Below, in pieces: positions 8,780 to 18,290 of a DNA stretch of 48,812 nucleotides. The number at the start of each line of letters is the position of its first letter. The first letter of the stretch is position 1. Made by a program: the position numbers and the translations under genes. The stretch lies in assembly GCA_913019905.1 (NCBI GenBank), contig CAJVZD010000032.1, positions 1 through 48,812 of the forward strand, in the 5' to 3' direction. The notes beneath the pieces were generated by a model. It saw only the letters and a list, made by a program, of their open reading frames with translations, ran no database searches and was not told the origin of the DNA. The DNA comes from an uncultured Cellvibrionales bacterium (GTDB taxonomy: Bacteria > Pseudomonadota > Gammaproteobacteria > Pseudomonadales > Dasaniaceae).

Positions 8780-8908
8780 ATGACCTTATTAAAGAAAATA
8801 TTGACTTACGCGTTCTCGTTGACACTTGGTGTTGTTATCGGATTATACATCTAGTTTTGGGCGGCTCCCGTTGGTCTCAACAACTATATCAACAAAACGT
8901 CAGTTCAG
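8780..8908 (+). pseudogene. In-frame N-terminal segment of the DUF885 gene, interrupted by an amber codon
   Basis: An ATG at 8780 opens a 24-codon hydrophobic segment (MTLLKKILTYAFSL then TLGVVIGLYI) that looks like a signal anchor, then meets TAG at 8852-8854. The same frame continues directly (FWAAPVGLNNYINK) into the DUF885 domain without any shift. The segment is therefore the natural N-terminus, broken by a single nonsense codon or read through it. Translation could otherwise restart at the GTG at 8909, which would give a protein without its membrane or export signal. Confidence 0.65.
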
Positions 8909-10606
8909 GTGTTGCTCCGTTCGCCGGAGCTAATTACGACGATCGGACTAATCGACAATTCACCTCTGGATTTCCATAGCGGCAAACTCAACTCCTATGT
9001 CCGAGAGTCAGAACGAGAAGTACTGGGCTTAGTCCGCAAGAATCGCAATGGATTAAATAATTATGGCCCCGAGGACCTCGAAGGGCAGGAACTACTTAGT
9101 TGGAAAATATATGCCTGGTACTTAGATGACATCATTCGAAAGAGCGAGTTTGAACACGGCAGCTATCGAGTGAATCAAATCTCCGGAGTCACGGTCAAAA
9201 TGCCGCAGTTTTTAACCGATAGTCACAACATAGTGAATGAAGCGAGCGTCCAACGCTACATTTCCCGGCTGATAGAATTTGCTCGTGTTATTGCGGAAGT
9301 TAAGGAGCGGGTGATGGATGACCGGGATAATGGCACCATAGCGCCAGACTTTATTATTGAAAAAGCGCTGGTTGGCCTGCGCTCTTTTGTCGCGCAAGGG
9401 GCCAAAGAAAATCCATTGGTCACGACCTTGCCTGCCAAACTCAAAGCCCTATCTGATATAAACGCGACTCGTAAGGAAGAACTGTTTCAACAAGTTGTTA
9501 CTATAGTCGAGAAGCAGGTTCTACCACAGTACAAACAAATGATTGCGCTACTTGAACAACTGCTACCGATGACTGATGGTACGGCGGGTATTTGGCGACT
9601 GCCCCAGGGCGATGCTATTTATGCAGCCGCGCTGCGCTCTAATACGACCACGAGGTTAACTGCCGATGATATACATGAGTTGGGACTCTCTGAGGTAACA
9701 CGCATTGAAGTAGAAATGGAAAAAATCCTTACTGCAGAGGGAATTGATGAAGGCTCTATTGTAAGCAGACTGCGGGCGTTAAGGGCAATGCCGGAGCATC
9801 AGTTCGCCAATACGGATGAAGGCCGAGAGGAGCAGATTGCCTATCTCAATGAAATCAACGACACATTGATGTCAAAAGTATCAGATTATTTTATAACTAT
9901 TCCACCCCAGCCATTGGAGATTGTCAGAGTTCCCAAATATGCGCAGGACTCGTCGCCAGGAGGTTATTACAGGCCTCCAGCTTTGGACGGTTCGGTGCCT
10001 GGACGATTCTATTTAAACCAAAAAAATACCGCTGCCTATCCGCGCTGGACGTTACCTACGTTGATGTACCATGAGGGGTCACCGGGACATCACTTTCAAC
10101 TATCGGCAATGCAGCTGATCGAAAACGTTCCTATGATACGAAAATCCCTCGGCTTTAATGCGTTTACCGAAGGCTGGGCACTCTACGCCGAGTACCTGGT
10201 TGCCAAAGACATGGACATTTACCGGAACGACCCGCTGGGTGATATGGGCCGGTTAGTGGATGAAATGTTTCGGGCCGTGCGACTGGTTGTCGACACAGGC
10301 ATGCACGCTAAACGTTGGACTCGAGACGAGGCAATTGATTATATGTTGGACAAAACAGGGAAGGGAGAGGCGGAAGTGACTCGAGAGATCGAGCGCTATG
10401 TGGTTTGGCCAGGCCAAGCTACTAGCTACAAGGTCGGCCAATTGTATCTATTGCGAATGCGGGCGATGGCTGAAGAGCAGTTGGGAGATCGCTTCGATAT
10501 CAGAGAGTTTCACGAAATGGTGTTGCTCAATGGTGCTATGCCTTTGGAAATTCTGGAGGAATCGGTAAGCTCCTGGATCCAGACTCAAAAAGCAACGGCT
10601 CACTGA
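8909..10606 (+). CDS. DUF885 family zinc-metallopeptidase-like protein
   Basis: The DUF885 family is a poorly characterised group of about 600-residue helical proteins related to metallopeptidases. The hallmark motif HEGSPGHHFQ is present at residues 388-397, and the downstream GFNAFTEGWALYAE gives the expected second Glu-containing segment, so the catalytic core looks intact. The uninterrupted frame starts at a GTG at 8909 with no good ribosome binding site. Adding the in-frame upstream segment from 8780 restores a membrane anchor and a typical length, but a TAG intervenes. Homologues are usually exported or lipid-anchored. The gene stands alone and converges with the next gene. It may be a very recent pseudogene, or use readthrough or reinitiation. 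Confidence 0.8.
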   Translation: MLLRSPELITTIGLIDNSPLDFHSGKLNSYVRESEREVLGLVRKNRNGLNNYGPEDLEGQELLSWKIYAWYLDDIIRKSEFEHGSYRVNQISGVTVKMPQFLTDSHNIVNEASVQRYISRLIEFARVIAEVKERVMDDRDNGTIAPDFIIEKALVGLRSFVAQGAKENPLVTTLPAKLKALSDINATRKEELFQQVVTIVEKQVLPQYKQMIALLEQLLPMTDGTAGIWRLPQGDAIYAAALRSNTTTRLTADDIHELGLSEVTRIEVEMEKILTAEGIDEGSIVSRLRALRAMPEHQFANTDEGREEQIAYLNEINDTLMSKVSDYFITIPPQPLEIVRVPKYAQDSSPGGYYRPPALDGSVPGRFYLNQKNTAAYPRWTLPTLMYHEGSPGHHFQLSAMQLIENVPMIRKSLGFNAFTEGWALYAEYLVAKDMDIYRNDPLGDMGRLVDEMFRAVRLVVDTGMHAKRWTRDEAIDYMLDKTGKGEAEVTREIERYVVWPGQATSYKVGQLYLLRMRAMAEEQLGDRFDIREFHEMVLLNGAMPLEILEESVSSWIQTQKATAH

Positions 10607-10691
10607 ATCGGCGGGATTCTTTCACATAGCGACAAAAGAGCGAATAGACAACTCTCTTTACAGGCAACATCCATTCGGTGATCGCGACGGA

Positions 10692-11282
10692 TTAACGCCG
10701 CTGGTCATTGATTTCCTTGAACGGAAATTCGTCCATGAAATCGCTAAGGCCCTCCAGGGCGGCGTCTGCATTTTTGTACTGCGGACTTTGAATTTGAATA
10801 ATGGAACCGTCATCTAAAGAAACCATAATAGAGCCCTGAGCGTCTACGGTAGCTTTTAAACGCTGCACTCGGAAACGCTTGCCGCCAGCAGCCCCCATAA
10901 TACCCATCTTCGCCAAACCACTGAGTGCTCCGCCGAGAATTCCTCCCGAACCCTGATCGCCTAACAAGGTGACGGTTAAGGATCCATTACCCTTTTTGTA
11001 GTTAGCGGTGATAGCACCCATGCCCATCGTATTATTTTGTTTGACATCGACACGTTTCCATCCGGCGACACTATCCGAAAACAATTCGCTGGTGGAACCC
11101 TGCAACAAATTTTCCAGGGCCGTGACACACCAGCGTGCTTCTTCCAACGCTTCTTTATAAGCTTCGTCCTTAATCAAAGCGACCGCCTCCTTACAACTGG
11201 ATTCCGGGGTATCTGTTTCAATGGCCAAGGCCATGGGGGAGAAAAATGTCATTGTAAAAGCAGCGATCAGTATTTTGTTCAT
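10692..11282 (-). CDS. Exported protein of unknown function
   Basis: I do not recognise a family with certainty. The chosen ATG at 11282 opens a clean signal peptide (MNKILIAAFTMTFFSPMALA) with AAAAGGCG upstream; the longer form from 11333 would bury it. The mature protein of about 175 residues has an N-terminal helical part with two Cys (SSCKEAV and ARWCVTAL, possible disulfide), then a beta-rich part with a Gly-rich stretch (GSGGILGGALSGLAKMG) that could touch a membrane. It converges with the DUF885 gene and has no operon partner. Confidence 0.75.
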   Translation of the reverse strand: MNKILIAAFTMTFFSPMALAIETDTPESSCKEAVALIKDEAYKEALEEARWCVTALENLLQGSTSELFSDSVAGWKRVDVKQNNTMGMGAITANYKKGNGSLTVTLLGDQGSGGILGGALSGLAKMGIMGAAGGKRFRVQRLKATVDAQGSIMVSLDDGSIIQIQSPQYKNADAALEGLSDFMDEFPFKEINDQRR

Positions 11283-11885
11283 AGTGGCGCCTTTTTGACC
11301 ATAAACGATAACTATTCTCTTAATATAGCTCATGTTTAAAAAGAGGGGAATCTAGGCAAACGTTTGAGGCGACACGTTTAAACGTGAGTACGGTAATAGG
11401 GGTCAATTGCAACGGAGGGGTAAATAAAGGGCCTGTCGTCTTGATGATGCAGGCAGTAGTCTGAGCAGCATTATCGATGGGTTTGGCAATCCTGAAAAAT
11501 TTAGCTGGCTTTACGGTGGGCTAAGCGATGACCAACTCATCGGACCCATTTATCTTTAAACGTTCAATCGCCATCCGAATACAGGCGGCAAGGTGCTGCT
11601 GCTATAAGCTTCTTCTTAATTGGACAATTACTCGTAAAATTCTGCGCGAGTAATTACCATGATGATAATTATTGGCATCCGCCGCAACTGCGATAATAAA
11701 TAACCATACTTCAATTGCTTAAGGATAAGTCTCCAAAGGAATGACGATTATATCTTCTGTACCCGATGCATCGGTCGTCATGATGCCGTAATATACCCCG
11801 AGCTACGTTGTCAGAAAGGCGACAACAATGCTCGTTTATTACGTATTCACCACAAACCTATTGAAATTGACAAACGGACAATGAA
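11283..11885. other. Intergenic region with a possible gene remnant (11428-11559)
   Basis: About 600 bp between a minus-strand exported protein and the plus-strand acyl-CoA synthetase. A 43-codon plus-strand frame at 11428-11559 reads like the end of a real protein (DGFGNPEKFSWLYGGLSD) and stops at TAA, but has no start or recognised domain. The rest shows no gene or RNA that I can identify. Promoters for both flanking genes should be here. Confidence 0.35.
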
Positions 11886-13460
11886 ATGGCACATCTGATT
11901 CGATTGATCGCTGAACGAAAACCCGAAGAACATGCACTGGTGGATGAATTTGGGGAAACAAGCTGGCGGGAATTTAATCTGCGAGTTAATCGTCTGATCA
12001 ATAAATTCAGGGAGATTGGACTCAAAAAAGGCGATGTATTTGCTATTTTAAGCGGGAACCGCAGAGAATACTTCGAAGCCTTCGCCGCAGCCAGCCATGG
12101 CGGATGGGTGCTTGTGCCGATAAACTGGCATCTGGTCGCTTCAGAAATAGCGTATATGTTAGCAAATTCTGGTGCAAAGGTATTATTGACTGACGAGCGC
12201 AACGCATCATTAGCCGAGACTACCATCAATCATCCCGATACCCCGCCGTTGGTAGCAAAAATAGTAATGGCGGGGGAATCCACTGGATTTACGACTACCC
12301 ATCTCGAAAACTATGAGGCATTTCTTGCCAGCGCTGCCGATTCGGAACCCGACGATCAAATGATGGGTGGGCCAATGTTCTACACTTCGGGTACGACAGG
12401 TAAGCCCAAGGGCGTACGTGGCAGTATTACTCAAGTTGGGGCTCCGGTTGAAACCATGGGGTTTATCGGTACCGGTCTGCGAGATATGTTGATGATACCG
12501 CCCGATGGCAGGACCCTGTTGGTTGGACCTGTTTATCATTCTGCACAGTGGGCATTCTCCTACTTTCCTTTGGTCGCCGGTAGCGCCGTTATAATGCGCG
12601 ACAAATTTGACGCTGCTCAAACGTTGGCATTGTTGGATAAGTATCACATAACCAACACTCACCTTGTGCCAACGCAGTTCGTGCGCATGTTGCGCTTGCC
12701 AGAGCCCGTTAGAAAATCCTTCTCGGGTGATAGCCTCGAGGTCGCCTGGCACGGTGCTGCGCCCTGCCCTCCAGAAGTCAAACGGCAGATGATTGATTGG
12801 TGGGGACCGAAAATATCCGAATATTACGGCTCAACCGAAGGTTCAATTGTAACGACTGTTAATTCCATCGATTGGCTCGCTAAACCCGGAACACTGGGTA
12901 AGCCTACGGCGATAATGGAAATAATTGTGGTTAAGGACGACGGAGAAATCGCGGCTCCCAATGAATCCGGACAATTGTATGTGAAGAATCTAATGGGGTC
13001 CGATTTTGAATACCATGGAGATGAGGAAAAAACAGCCAAGGCTCATTTAGAGCCAGGCGTATTCACTTTTGGCGACATGGGATATTTGGATAAAGAGGGC
13101 TACCTCTACATGAGTGATCGCAAGATCGACATGATTATTTCCGGGGGCGTCAATATCTATCCCGCTGAGATAGAGGGAGTCCTCATTAACCACCCGGCCA
13201 TTGTCGATGCAGCCGTTTTCGGGATCCCCAACGAAGAGTTTGGAGAAGAAGTAAAAGCTGTCGTTGAATTGGTAGAAGGGATTGAAACCGAGGACACATT
13301 TGCTGAAGAAGTCGTTCGTTTTTGTCGCGAACACCTTGCCGGATACAAGGTTCCGAAATCAGTCGACATTATGGAAATATTACCGAGAAACCCTACCGGA
13401 AAGTTGCTTAAACGCTTGTTACGCGCGCCCTATTGGGAAGACAAGGAACGCAGTATTTGA
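11886..13460 (+). CDS. AMP-forming acyl-CoA synthetase (AMP-binding, FadD-like)
   Basis: Activates a carboxylic acid to its acyl-CoA through an acyl-adenylate. The phosphate-binding loop FYTSGTTGKPKG is at about residues 164-175, the adenine motif YGSTEGS at about 316, the hinge region GDMGYLDKEGYLYMSDRKIDMIISGG at about 394-419, and the C-terminal catalytic lysine motif RNPTGKLLKR near 505. All family motifs are intact and 524 residues is normal. The ATG at 11886 lies next to the helix start; the upstream GGAC site is weak. The gene stands alone on its strand and could start CoA-dependent breakdown of products from the neighbouring aromatic pathway, or activate a medium or branched acid. The substrate cannot be deduced. 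Confidence 0.92.
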   Translation: MAHLIRLIAERKPEEHALVDEFGETSWREFNLRVNRLINKFREIGLKKGDVFAILSGNRREYFEAFAAASHGGWVLVPINWHLVASEIAYMLANSGAKVLLTDERNASLAETTINHPDTPPLVAKIVMAGESTGFTTTHLENYEAFLASAADSEPDDQMMGGPMFYTSGTTGKPKGVRGSITQVGAPVETMGFIGTGLRDMLMIPPDGRTLLVGPVYHSAQWAFSYFPLVAGSAVIMRDKFDAAQTLALLDKYHITNTHLVPTQFVRMLRLPEPVRKSFSGDSLEVAWHGAAPCPPEVKRQMIDWWGPKISEYYGSTEGSIVTTVNSIDWLAKPGTLGKPTAIMEIIVVKDDGEIAAPNESGQLYVKNLMGSDFEYHGDEEKTAKAHLEPGVFTFGDMGYLDKEGYLYMSDRKIDMIISGGVNIYPAEIEGVLINHPAIVDAAVFGIPNEEFGEEVKAVVELVEGIETEDTFAEEVVRFCREHLAGYKVPKSVDIMEILPRNPTGKLLKRLLRAPYWEDKERSI

Positions 13461-13595
13461 CGGTTTATTTTCCGAATAGGCAATCTCGTCAGGCGGTTTG
13501 TTCATCGAGAATTGGGAATGAGAATCGCATTTCCCCACCTGTTCTCTTATTACAAGCACCGACCCCACTATAGTTAGGCGTCTGACAACACCGGG

Positions 13596-13961
13596 CTAGG
13601 AACACCAACTCATAGCTTCATCCATATTGTGGAAGATTTTCGCCTTCCCAGGATAAGACCGCATTTCCGCCTCGAACAGATTAGCCATAGTTTCCGCAAA
13701 ATTTGTAGAAGTAATAACCGCGATTTTTATTCTCGGGTTAGTTTTAGCTGCAGCGTTTTCTTGGGCCGCAATACGGATACACTGGTCCACCGTTAAGTCT
13801 AACTCCGTAACACTACTAAAATCCCATATTGCAGCGCGTACATCGTCAAACCTTGAATCGCCCTGAAAAGTATTGACACATTTCACCATTTCATCAAAAT
13901 CTACGGCCCCAAAATACTGGCAAATATAGAGAGGGACATTCCATTCTATTTTGTGGGTCAT
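13596..13961 (-). CDS. Small STAS/SpoIIAA-like cytoplasmic protein
   Basis: A 121-residue protein from the ATG at 13961 (GGGCGG just upstream); the TTG at 14000 gives a longer but less likely form. The pattern of an N-terminal beta pair, a central AAIWDFSSV strand and a later KIAVITST strand with intervening helices, ending FHNMDEAMSWC, resembles the STAS/SpoIIAA-like fold found in many gammaproteobacterial orphan proteins. No phosphorylatable Ser can be assigned with confidence. It is divergent from the large hybrid histidine kinase across 377 bp and could belong to the same signalling route, which is inference. Confidence 0.6.
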   Translation of the reverse strand: MTHKIEWNVPLYICQYFGAVDFDEMVKCVNTFQGDSRFDDVRAAIWDFSSVTELDLTVDQCIRIAAQENAAAKTNPRIKIAVITSTNFAETMANLFEAEMRSYPGKAKIFHNMDEAMSWCS

Positions 13962-14338
13962 TAACCGCCCAAGCGCCCAGCACGTCAACAAAAGGAACAA
14001 ATATGTTTAACTTACCGGAAACAAGTCAGTAAGGTTAGTAAAAAATAGAACTTTCGCCTGTTGTTACTCTCCCGTGATAGAAATCCCGTCTCGTTCATTA
14101 TTTCCCTATGTTAGGCTCGAGTTGAATCTTAAATGTCCGTCTCGCAAGCAATATTTACCTGCGTTTTGTTATTCCTTGCTAGGTCCAGAGGCAAATTCTC
14201 CCTGTTACTGAGTCCAAAAAAATAGTACCTGTAAAGGATCATTGACCCAGCGTTTTAATCCGCTCCATCAGATAAGCTAACAATACCGATTTTTAGGTAT
14301 TCCCGCTTTGTTCGCAGAATGTCTTATACTGATATTTT
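13962..14338. other. Divergent promoter region
   Basis: 377 bp between the minus-strand STAS-like gene and the plus-strand hybrid kinase. It should carry both promoters. No gene, RNA or strong inverted repeat was recognised. Confidence 0.4.
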
Positions 14339-16846
14339 GTGCCGGTAAATCTTGTGTTTTCAAAAGTAACATTACTGCTGATATTCCTTTCGGTCGTTCT
14401 GTGCCCTTCCCAAGTCTGGTGTGACTCATCAAACCCAAAGGTAGTGCAGGGTAAGCTGGACCTCTCGGGCTGGAATTTTGATGAGAGAGGAACACTAGCT
14501 CTTGATGGCGACTGGGAGTTCTATTGGAATCATCATTATTCTCCCCAGGAGTTAGATGAACTACAGCCCCGTCCCGAATTTATTGTAGTCCCTGGCCTGT
14601 GGTCAAATACCCGCCTTGGTGAGATAGATCTCACGCCTCAAGGGGTAGCGACCTACCGAATTCGACTTCACCTACCCGACACGCAAAACCCGCTAGGTAT
14701 ACGAATGCAGGAAATGCCAATGGGCTATCAGGTTTGGCTCAACGGACGTAGTGTTTTGCTACATCGCAAGGTGGGCCCAGATGCAATAACCTCAGAACCT
14801 GCCCCCAGTGGCTCCCTGATTGAGTTGCCTGCTGGACTCGATTATGCTGATTTGGTGATGCACGTATCGGGCTTTCATTACCGAGATACTGGCTTTTGGA
14901 AAGATGTTCAGATAGGCCCCCTAGACATGATGCTGCACCAGCGGATGTTGGAGCGATTAATCGATGTCTTTGTCATAGGGGCCGTTCTGGTTATAGGCTT
15001 ATACAACTTGGCCTTGTATGTACTGCGGCGTGAAGATACGTTCACACTCTTTCTTGGCTTGGCCTGTTTAGCCGTAGCCGTGCGTTCTGCAATTGTGGGC
15101 CAAGGGGTATTGTATTTATTTTTTCCAAATATTCCATGGGGGTTCGCCAAATCCTTAGAGTTCAGTGCCTTCTTTCTGAGTGTGCCACTGTTTTTGAGCT
15201 TTCTTGCGGCGCTTTACTCCTATCAATTTCTTAAGATATTCAATCGAGTATTTTGGTGCATGTCATTCCCATTTATTCTATTGGTATTGACGACTCCGGT
15301 CATATTTTTTTCTGACTATCTAATCTTTTATCAGATTTTGATGCTGCCTTGGGGAGTCGTTGTATTATGGACATTGTTCAGCGAGTTACGAAATAAAAAT
15401 GATGGTGCTCTTATTCAACTCGTTGCCGTTACCGGTATCCTGGCGGCGGTGCTTAACGACATTCTGTATAGCCGACTGCTGATAAACTCGATACCTCTAA
15501 TCCATGTTGGCCTTGCCGTTTTTATTCTTTTACAGTCAATATTGGTGGCAAAGTATTTTTCTAATAGTTTTGCTCGTGCAGAATTCGCTGAACAAAAAGT
15601 TCGGCTACTAAACAAAGACCTAATTCAAAAAATACAACTGAGGGATATCGCTGCGCAAAAACAATCTGAAGCGGAGCAAGCGTTAGCAGTTGCACAGAAG
15701 GATACTATTAGGGCCTACGAATCCAGTTTGAAACTAAAGAACGATTTTATTGCATCGGTTAGCCACGAATTGCGTACACCAATGAATGCCATTGTTGGCG
15801 GCCTGCAAGTCATGCAGAAGCACTCGTCAGAAAATTTAAGATCACCGCTGGATATTGTGCAAGGGGGGGCTGCCGATATGATGGCACTGGTTAATGACAT
15901 TCTCACTCATACGGAAATTCAGTCCAGGCGATTAACCGTTGAGTCTAATGATCTAGCTATTTATCCACTATTAAAATCACTTAGGTTGCGTTATCAACGC
16001 TATTGTGACGATAAAAATATTGTGTTCGATTGGCAGGTGAGCGATGAATTGCCCGAGTGGATTCGTACTGACCAGAAAAAGCTACGCATCATTCTTGCTA
16101 AGCTACTGGATAACGCGACTAAATTTACCGAAAAGGGACAGGTGTCATTTTTTATAGAATGTGACCAATCTCGATCGCCGTGGCTTCTTTCCTGCGTTGT
16201 GAAAGATAGTGGGATTGGTATATCGGCGGATGCGAGGGAGAATATATTTGACTCGTTCACTCAGATGGAAAGTGGCTTTCGACGACGCTATGGAGGTCTG
16301 GGAATTGGATTATCTATCTGCAAGCAACTGACAGAAGCTCTGGGTGGTCAACTAAATTTAGAGTCGATAGAGGGTAAAGGAAGTTCATTTATCGTCGAAC
16401 TACCTATTAGACCCGGCGTTGCCTCCAAGATCGAAAAACGCTCTGAATTGCTCTCTGCTGATCTGCCTATTTTGGTGGTGGAAGACAACTTGGTAAACCA
16501 AAAAGTGATACAGAAACTGTTAGAAAAATTGGGTTATTTTTCTGTTGTTACGAGCAATGGCAAAGAAGCACTCGAACAATTAGAGAGGGAGTCGTTCTCG
16601 GTGATACTAATGGACTTGCAAATGCCAGTGATGGATGGTTTTACCTGCACTGAGGATATTCGTCGGCGCACCGATGCGATACAGACTATACCGATAATTG
16701 CCGTCACGGCAAACCTAATGGATGCAGATAAAGAGCGATGTATTCAAAGTGGTATGAATGATTTTTTGAAGAAGCCAGTTAAATTGGCCTTATTAAAGGC
16801 CAGTATGGAGCACTACGTAGAACCAGGAGTCACTTCTGTAGAGTGA
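14339..16846 (+). CDS. 7TMR-DISM hybrid sensor histidine kinase/response regulator
   Basis: An 835-residue inner-membrane signalling protein. Order: signal peptide to about 29, 7TMR-DISMED2-like periplasmic domain at about 35-195 (SGWNFDERGTLALDGDWEFY), seven membrane segments at about 205-405, coiled-coil linker, HisKA with SHELRTPMNAI (phosphoacceptor H476), HATPase with DNATKF and GLGIGLSICKQL, and a C-terminal receiver with VVEDN, phosphoacceptor D759 (LMDLQMPVMDG) and the KKP lysine. All catalytic residues are present. DISM extracellular domains are thought to bind carbohydrates or other small ligands. The annotated start is a GTG; another GTG five codons later is possible. No separate response regulator is adjacent, so output must pass to a distant partner. 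Confidence 0.93.
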   Translation: MPVNLVFSKVTLLLIFLSVVLCPSQVWCDSSNPKVVQGKLDLSGWNFDERGTLALDGDWEFYWNHHYSPQELDELQPRPEFIVVPGLWSNTRLGEIDLTPQGVATYRIRLHLPDTQNPLGIRMQEMPMGYQVWLNGRSVLLHRKVGPDAITSEPAPSGSLIELPAGLDYADLVMHVSGFHYRDTGFWKDVQIGPLDMMLHQRMLERLIDVFVIGAVLVIGLYNLALYVLRREDTFTLFLGLACLAVAVRSAIVGQGVLYLFFPNIPWGFAKSLEFSAFFLSVPLFLSFLAALYSYQFLKIFNRVFWCMSFPFILLVLTTPVIFFSDYLIFYQILMLPWGVVVLWTLFSELRNKNDGALIQLVAVTGILAAVLNDILYSRLLINSIPLIHVGLAVFILLQSILVAKYFSNSFARAEFAEQKVRLLNKDLIQKIQLRDIAAQKQSEAEQALAVAQKDTIRAYESSLKLKNDFIASVSHELRTPMNAIVGGLQVMQKHSSENLRSPLDIVQGGAADMMALVNDILTHTEIQSRRLTVESNDLAIYPLLKSLRLRYQRYCDDKNIVFDWQVSDELPEWIRTDQKKLRIILAKLLDNATKFTEKGQVSFFIECDQSRSPWLLSCVVKDSGIGISADARENIFDSFTQMESGFRRRYGGLGIGLSICKQLTEALGGQLNLESIEGKGSSFIVELPIRPGVASKIEKRSELLSADLPILVVEDNLVNQKVIQKLLEKLGYFSVVTSNGKEALEQLERESFSVILMDLQMPVMDGFTCTEDIRRRTDAIQTIPIIAVTANLMDADKERCIQSGMNDFLKKPVKLALLKASMEHYVEPGVTSVE

Positions 16847-16875
16847 GAGCACGACGGGATTGATTAACTCACACT

Positions 16876-17013
16876 ACGGGCTGCGTCGCTCCGCTCCTTG
16901 TCCAAATTGCTTCCACAATTTGTCGAACAACAGGTTCTCATCGCCAGACTATCCATATACAAAAAACCCGGCAAGAAGCCGGGTATTTTGTATATGGTGC
17001 GCCCTGAAGGATT
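16876..17013. repeat. Direct repeat copy 1 (tRNA-Arg 3' end plus downstream element)
   Basis: This 138-bp segment recurs at 17048-17185 with an exact offset of 172 bp and about four substitutions. It includes, on the minus strand, the last 15 or so transcribed bases and CCA of tRNA-Arg, the terminator hairpin and about 80 bp of downstream sequence. The match ends abruptly inside the T-arm (after GGATT), so this copy has only the tRNA tail. Confidence 0.9.
16955..16995 (-). terminator. Rho-independent terminator, repeat copy 1
   Basis: CCCGGC-AAGAA-GCCGGG hairpin, extended by ATATACAAAA/TTTTGTATAT. On the minus strand it is followed by six T; on the plus strand it also ends in TATTTT, so it could stop hybrid-kinase transcripts as well. 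Confidence 0.75.
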
Positions 17014-17047
17014 GATGATTTCAGCCTAAGGGCTGCAACCACCCCTA

Positions 17048-17166
17048 ACGGGCTGCGTCGCCCCGCTCCTTGTCCAAATTGCTTCCGCAATTTGTCGAAC
17101 AAAAGGTTCTCGTCGCCAGACTATCCATATACAAAAAACCCGGCAAGAAGCCGGGTATTTTGTATA

Positions 17167-17185
<19 letters not shown>
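17048..17185. repeat. Direct repeat copy 2 (adjoining the intact tRNA-Arg)
   Basis: Partner of the copy at 16876-17013. It carries the 3' part of the functional tRNA-Arg, its terminator and a perfect 8-bp inverted repeat with a TTCC loop (17075-17094), which is damaged by one base in the other copy. This suggests copy 2 is the parental form. Confidence 0.9.
17127..17167 (-). terminator. Rho-independent terminator of tRNA-Arg
   Basis: Same CCCGGC-AAGAA-GCCGGG hairpin directly after the tRNA CCA end, followed by a T6 run on the minus strand. Confidence 0.85.
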
Positions 17186-17243
<58 letters not shown>

Positions 17244-17458
17244 TCAATTTAGTACCAAGGTATGAATTTGGAGCGCGATTCTACCAGCTTTCGCGATGAA
17301 TTAAAGGTGCTACATAAAATAAATCCGATTGTTTGGTAAATCGAGGGAGATAATCCAGTATTTTTCCAATTCGAAATATCTCAGCGCAGCCCTCATATAC
17401 AATCCTTGAGAGGAATGATTTTGCAAACCGAAATCTAGAGGTTTTTCCACGGCCTTTT

Positions 17459-17899
17459 CTAAGGAAAAGCCTCCGGGTTCTGAAAGGCAAATTCGAGCAC
17501 CCTGCGAGCAAAACGCCAACCGGTCTCCGTCCGGATAAACTCATCGCTATAATGACCCACACCAGCAGGCCCTGCCACCAAAATTGGGGCAAGCTCGAGA
17601 CTCTCAGCCCCAATGTGACGATACAACGTCAGGTAGGTCACTCCGGTCGCGTGATTTTCATCGATCACGTCGATGAGAATATTCGTTAATACATGCCTCG
17701 ACCGCAATGTGTCAGAACGCTTTGCCATACCACGTTGAATGCCCTCCTTACCCTCTAGTGCAACACCCGCATACAAATAGGCATTATCATCAAAAAGCTC
17801 CACAAAGGCGTCGTACTCTTTAAAATCGACCGTTTTCGCATAGGCAATTGACAGATTTCTACAGGCATTTTCTATAACTAGCCTTTGTAACTCATCCAT
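17459..17899 (-). CDS. SnoaL-like (NTF2-fold) protein
   Basis: A 146-residue protein of the SnoaL-like alpha+beta cone fold, whose members include polyketide cyclases, dehydratases, and small subunits or accessory proteins in aromatic catabolism. The N-terminal helix pair (NACRNLSIAYAKTVDFKEYD), the AFVELFDDNAYLYAG strand and the late GHYSDEFIRTETGWRF hairpin are characteristic. ATG at 17899 with GGGAAA upstream. It starts 19 bp after the truncated haemoglobin stop, so the two are probably cotranscribed. A pocket Asp/His pair (D23 region and Y/H of the hairpin) could be catalytic, but the substrate is unknown. Confidence 0.82.
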   Translation of the reverse strand: MDELQRLVIENACRNLSIAYAKTVDFKEYDAFVELFDDNAYLYAGVALEGKEGIQRGMAKRSDTLRSRHVLTNILIDVIDENHATGVTYLTLYRHIGAESLELAPILVAGPAGVGHYSDEFIRTETGWRFARRVLEFAFQNPEAFP

Positions 17900-17918
17900 T
17901 GAAGCTTTCCCTCAAAAC

Positions 17919-18290
17919 CTAAATGCCAACAAGGTCGTCTTTTAAACTTAATACAAACGCGACGACTTCATCACATTCTTCTGGAGGTACCTGCAAGACT
18001 TCCATGGTGTCTCCAGCATGTCCCAAAAAAACATTCCAGTCACTTTCGGTTATCCCCATACCAGTATGTGATAACTTCATATCCCTGCCGGTATAATAGA
18101 CCGGCCCGCCGGTATTAAAACAAAGAAAATCGACCAGCAATTGCTTTTCTCTTTCTACTCCGTCGCTCCCTCGATTTTGCCAAAAACGACCTAACTGAGA
18201 ATCCGACTGAAGTCTCGTCAGTAAACTGTTAGCAAAACCGCTAATGCCGTCGTAACCGCCGAGACGTTCGTATAAAGTGTTATCACTCAT
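17919..18290 (-). CDS. Group I truncated haemoglobin
   Basis: A 123-residue 2-on-2 globin: YERLGGYDGI is the N-terminal group I signature, the FW of GRFWQNRG lies after the B/C helices, and H75 in KLSHTGMGI is the proximal haem ligand. Proteins of this group bind O2 and NO, and several act as NO dioxygenases. ATG with GAGG upstream. It is the first gene of a likely pair with the SnoaL-like protein. A NO-detoxifying role would make sense near the nitrate-reductase-like molybdoenzyme about 3 kb away, but they are in separate transcripts. Confidence 0.92.
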   Translation of the reverse strand: MSDNTLYERLGGYDGISGFANSLLTRLQSDSQLGRFWQNRGSDGVEREKQLLVDFLCFNTGGPVYYTGRDMKLSHTGMGITESDWNVFLGHAGDTMEVLQVPPEECDEVVAFVLSLKDDLVGI

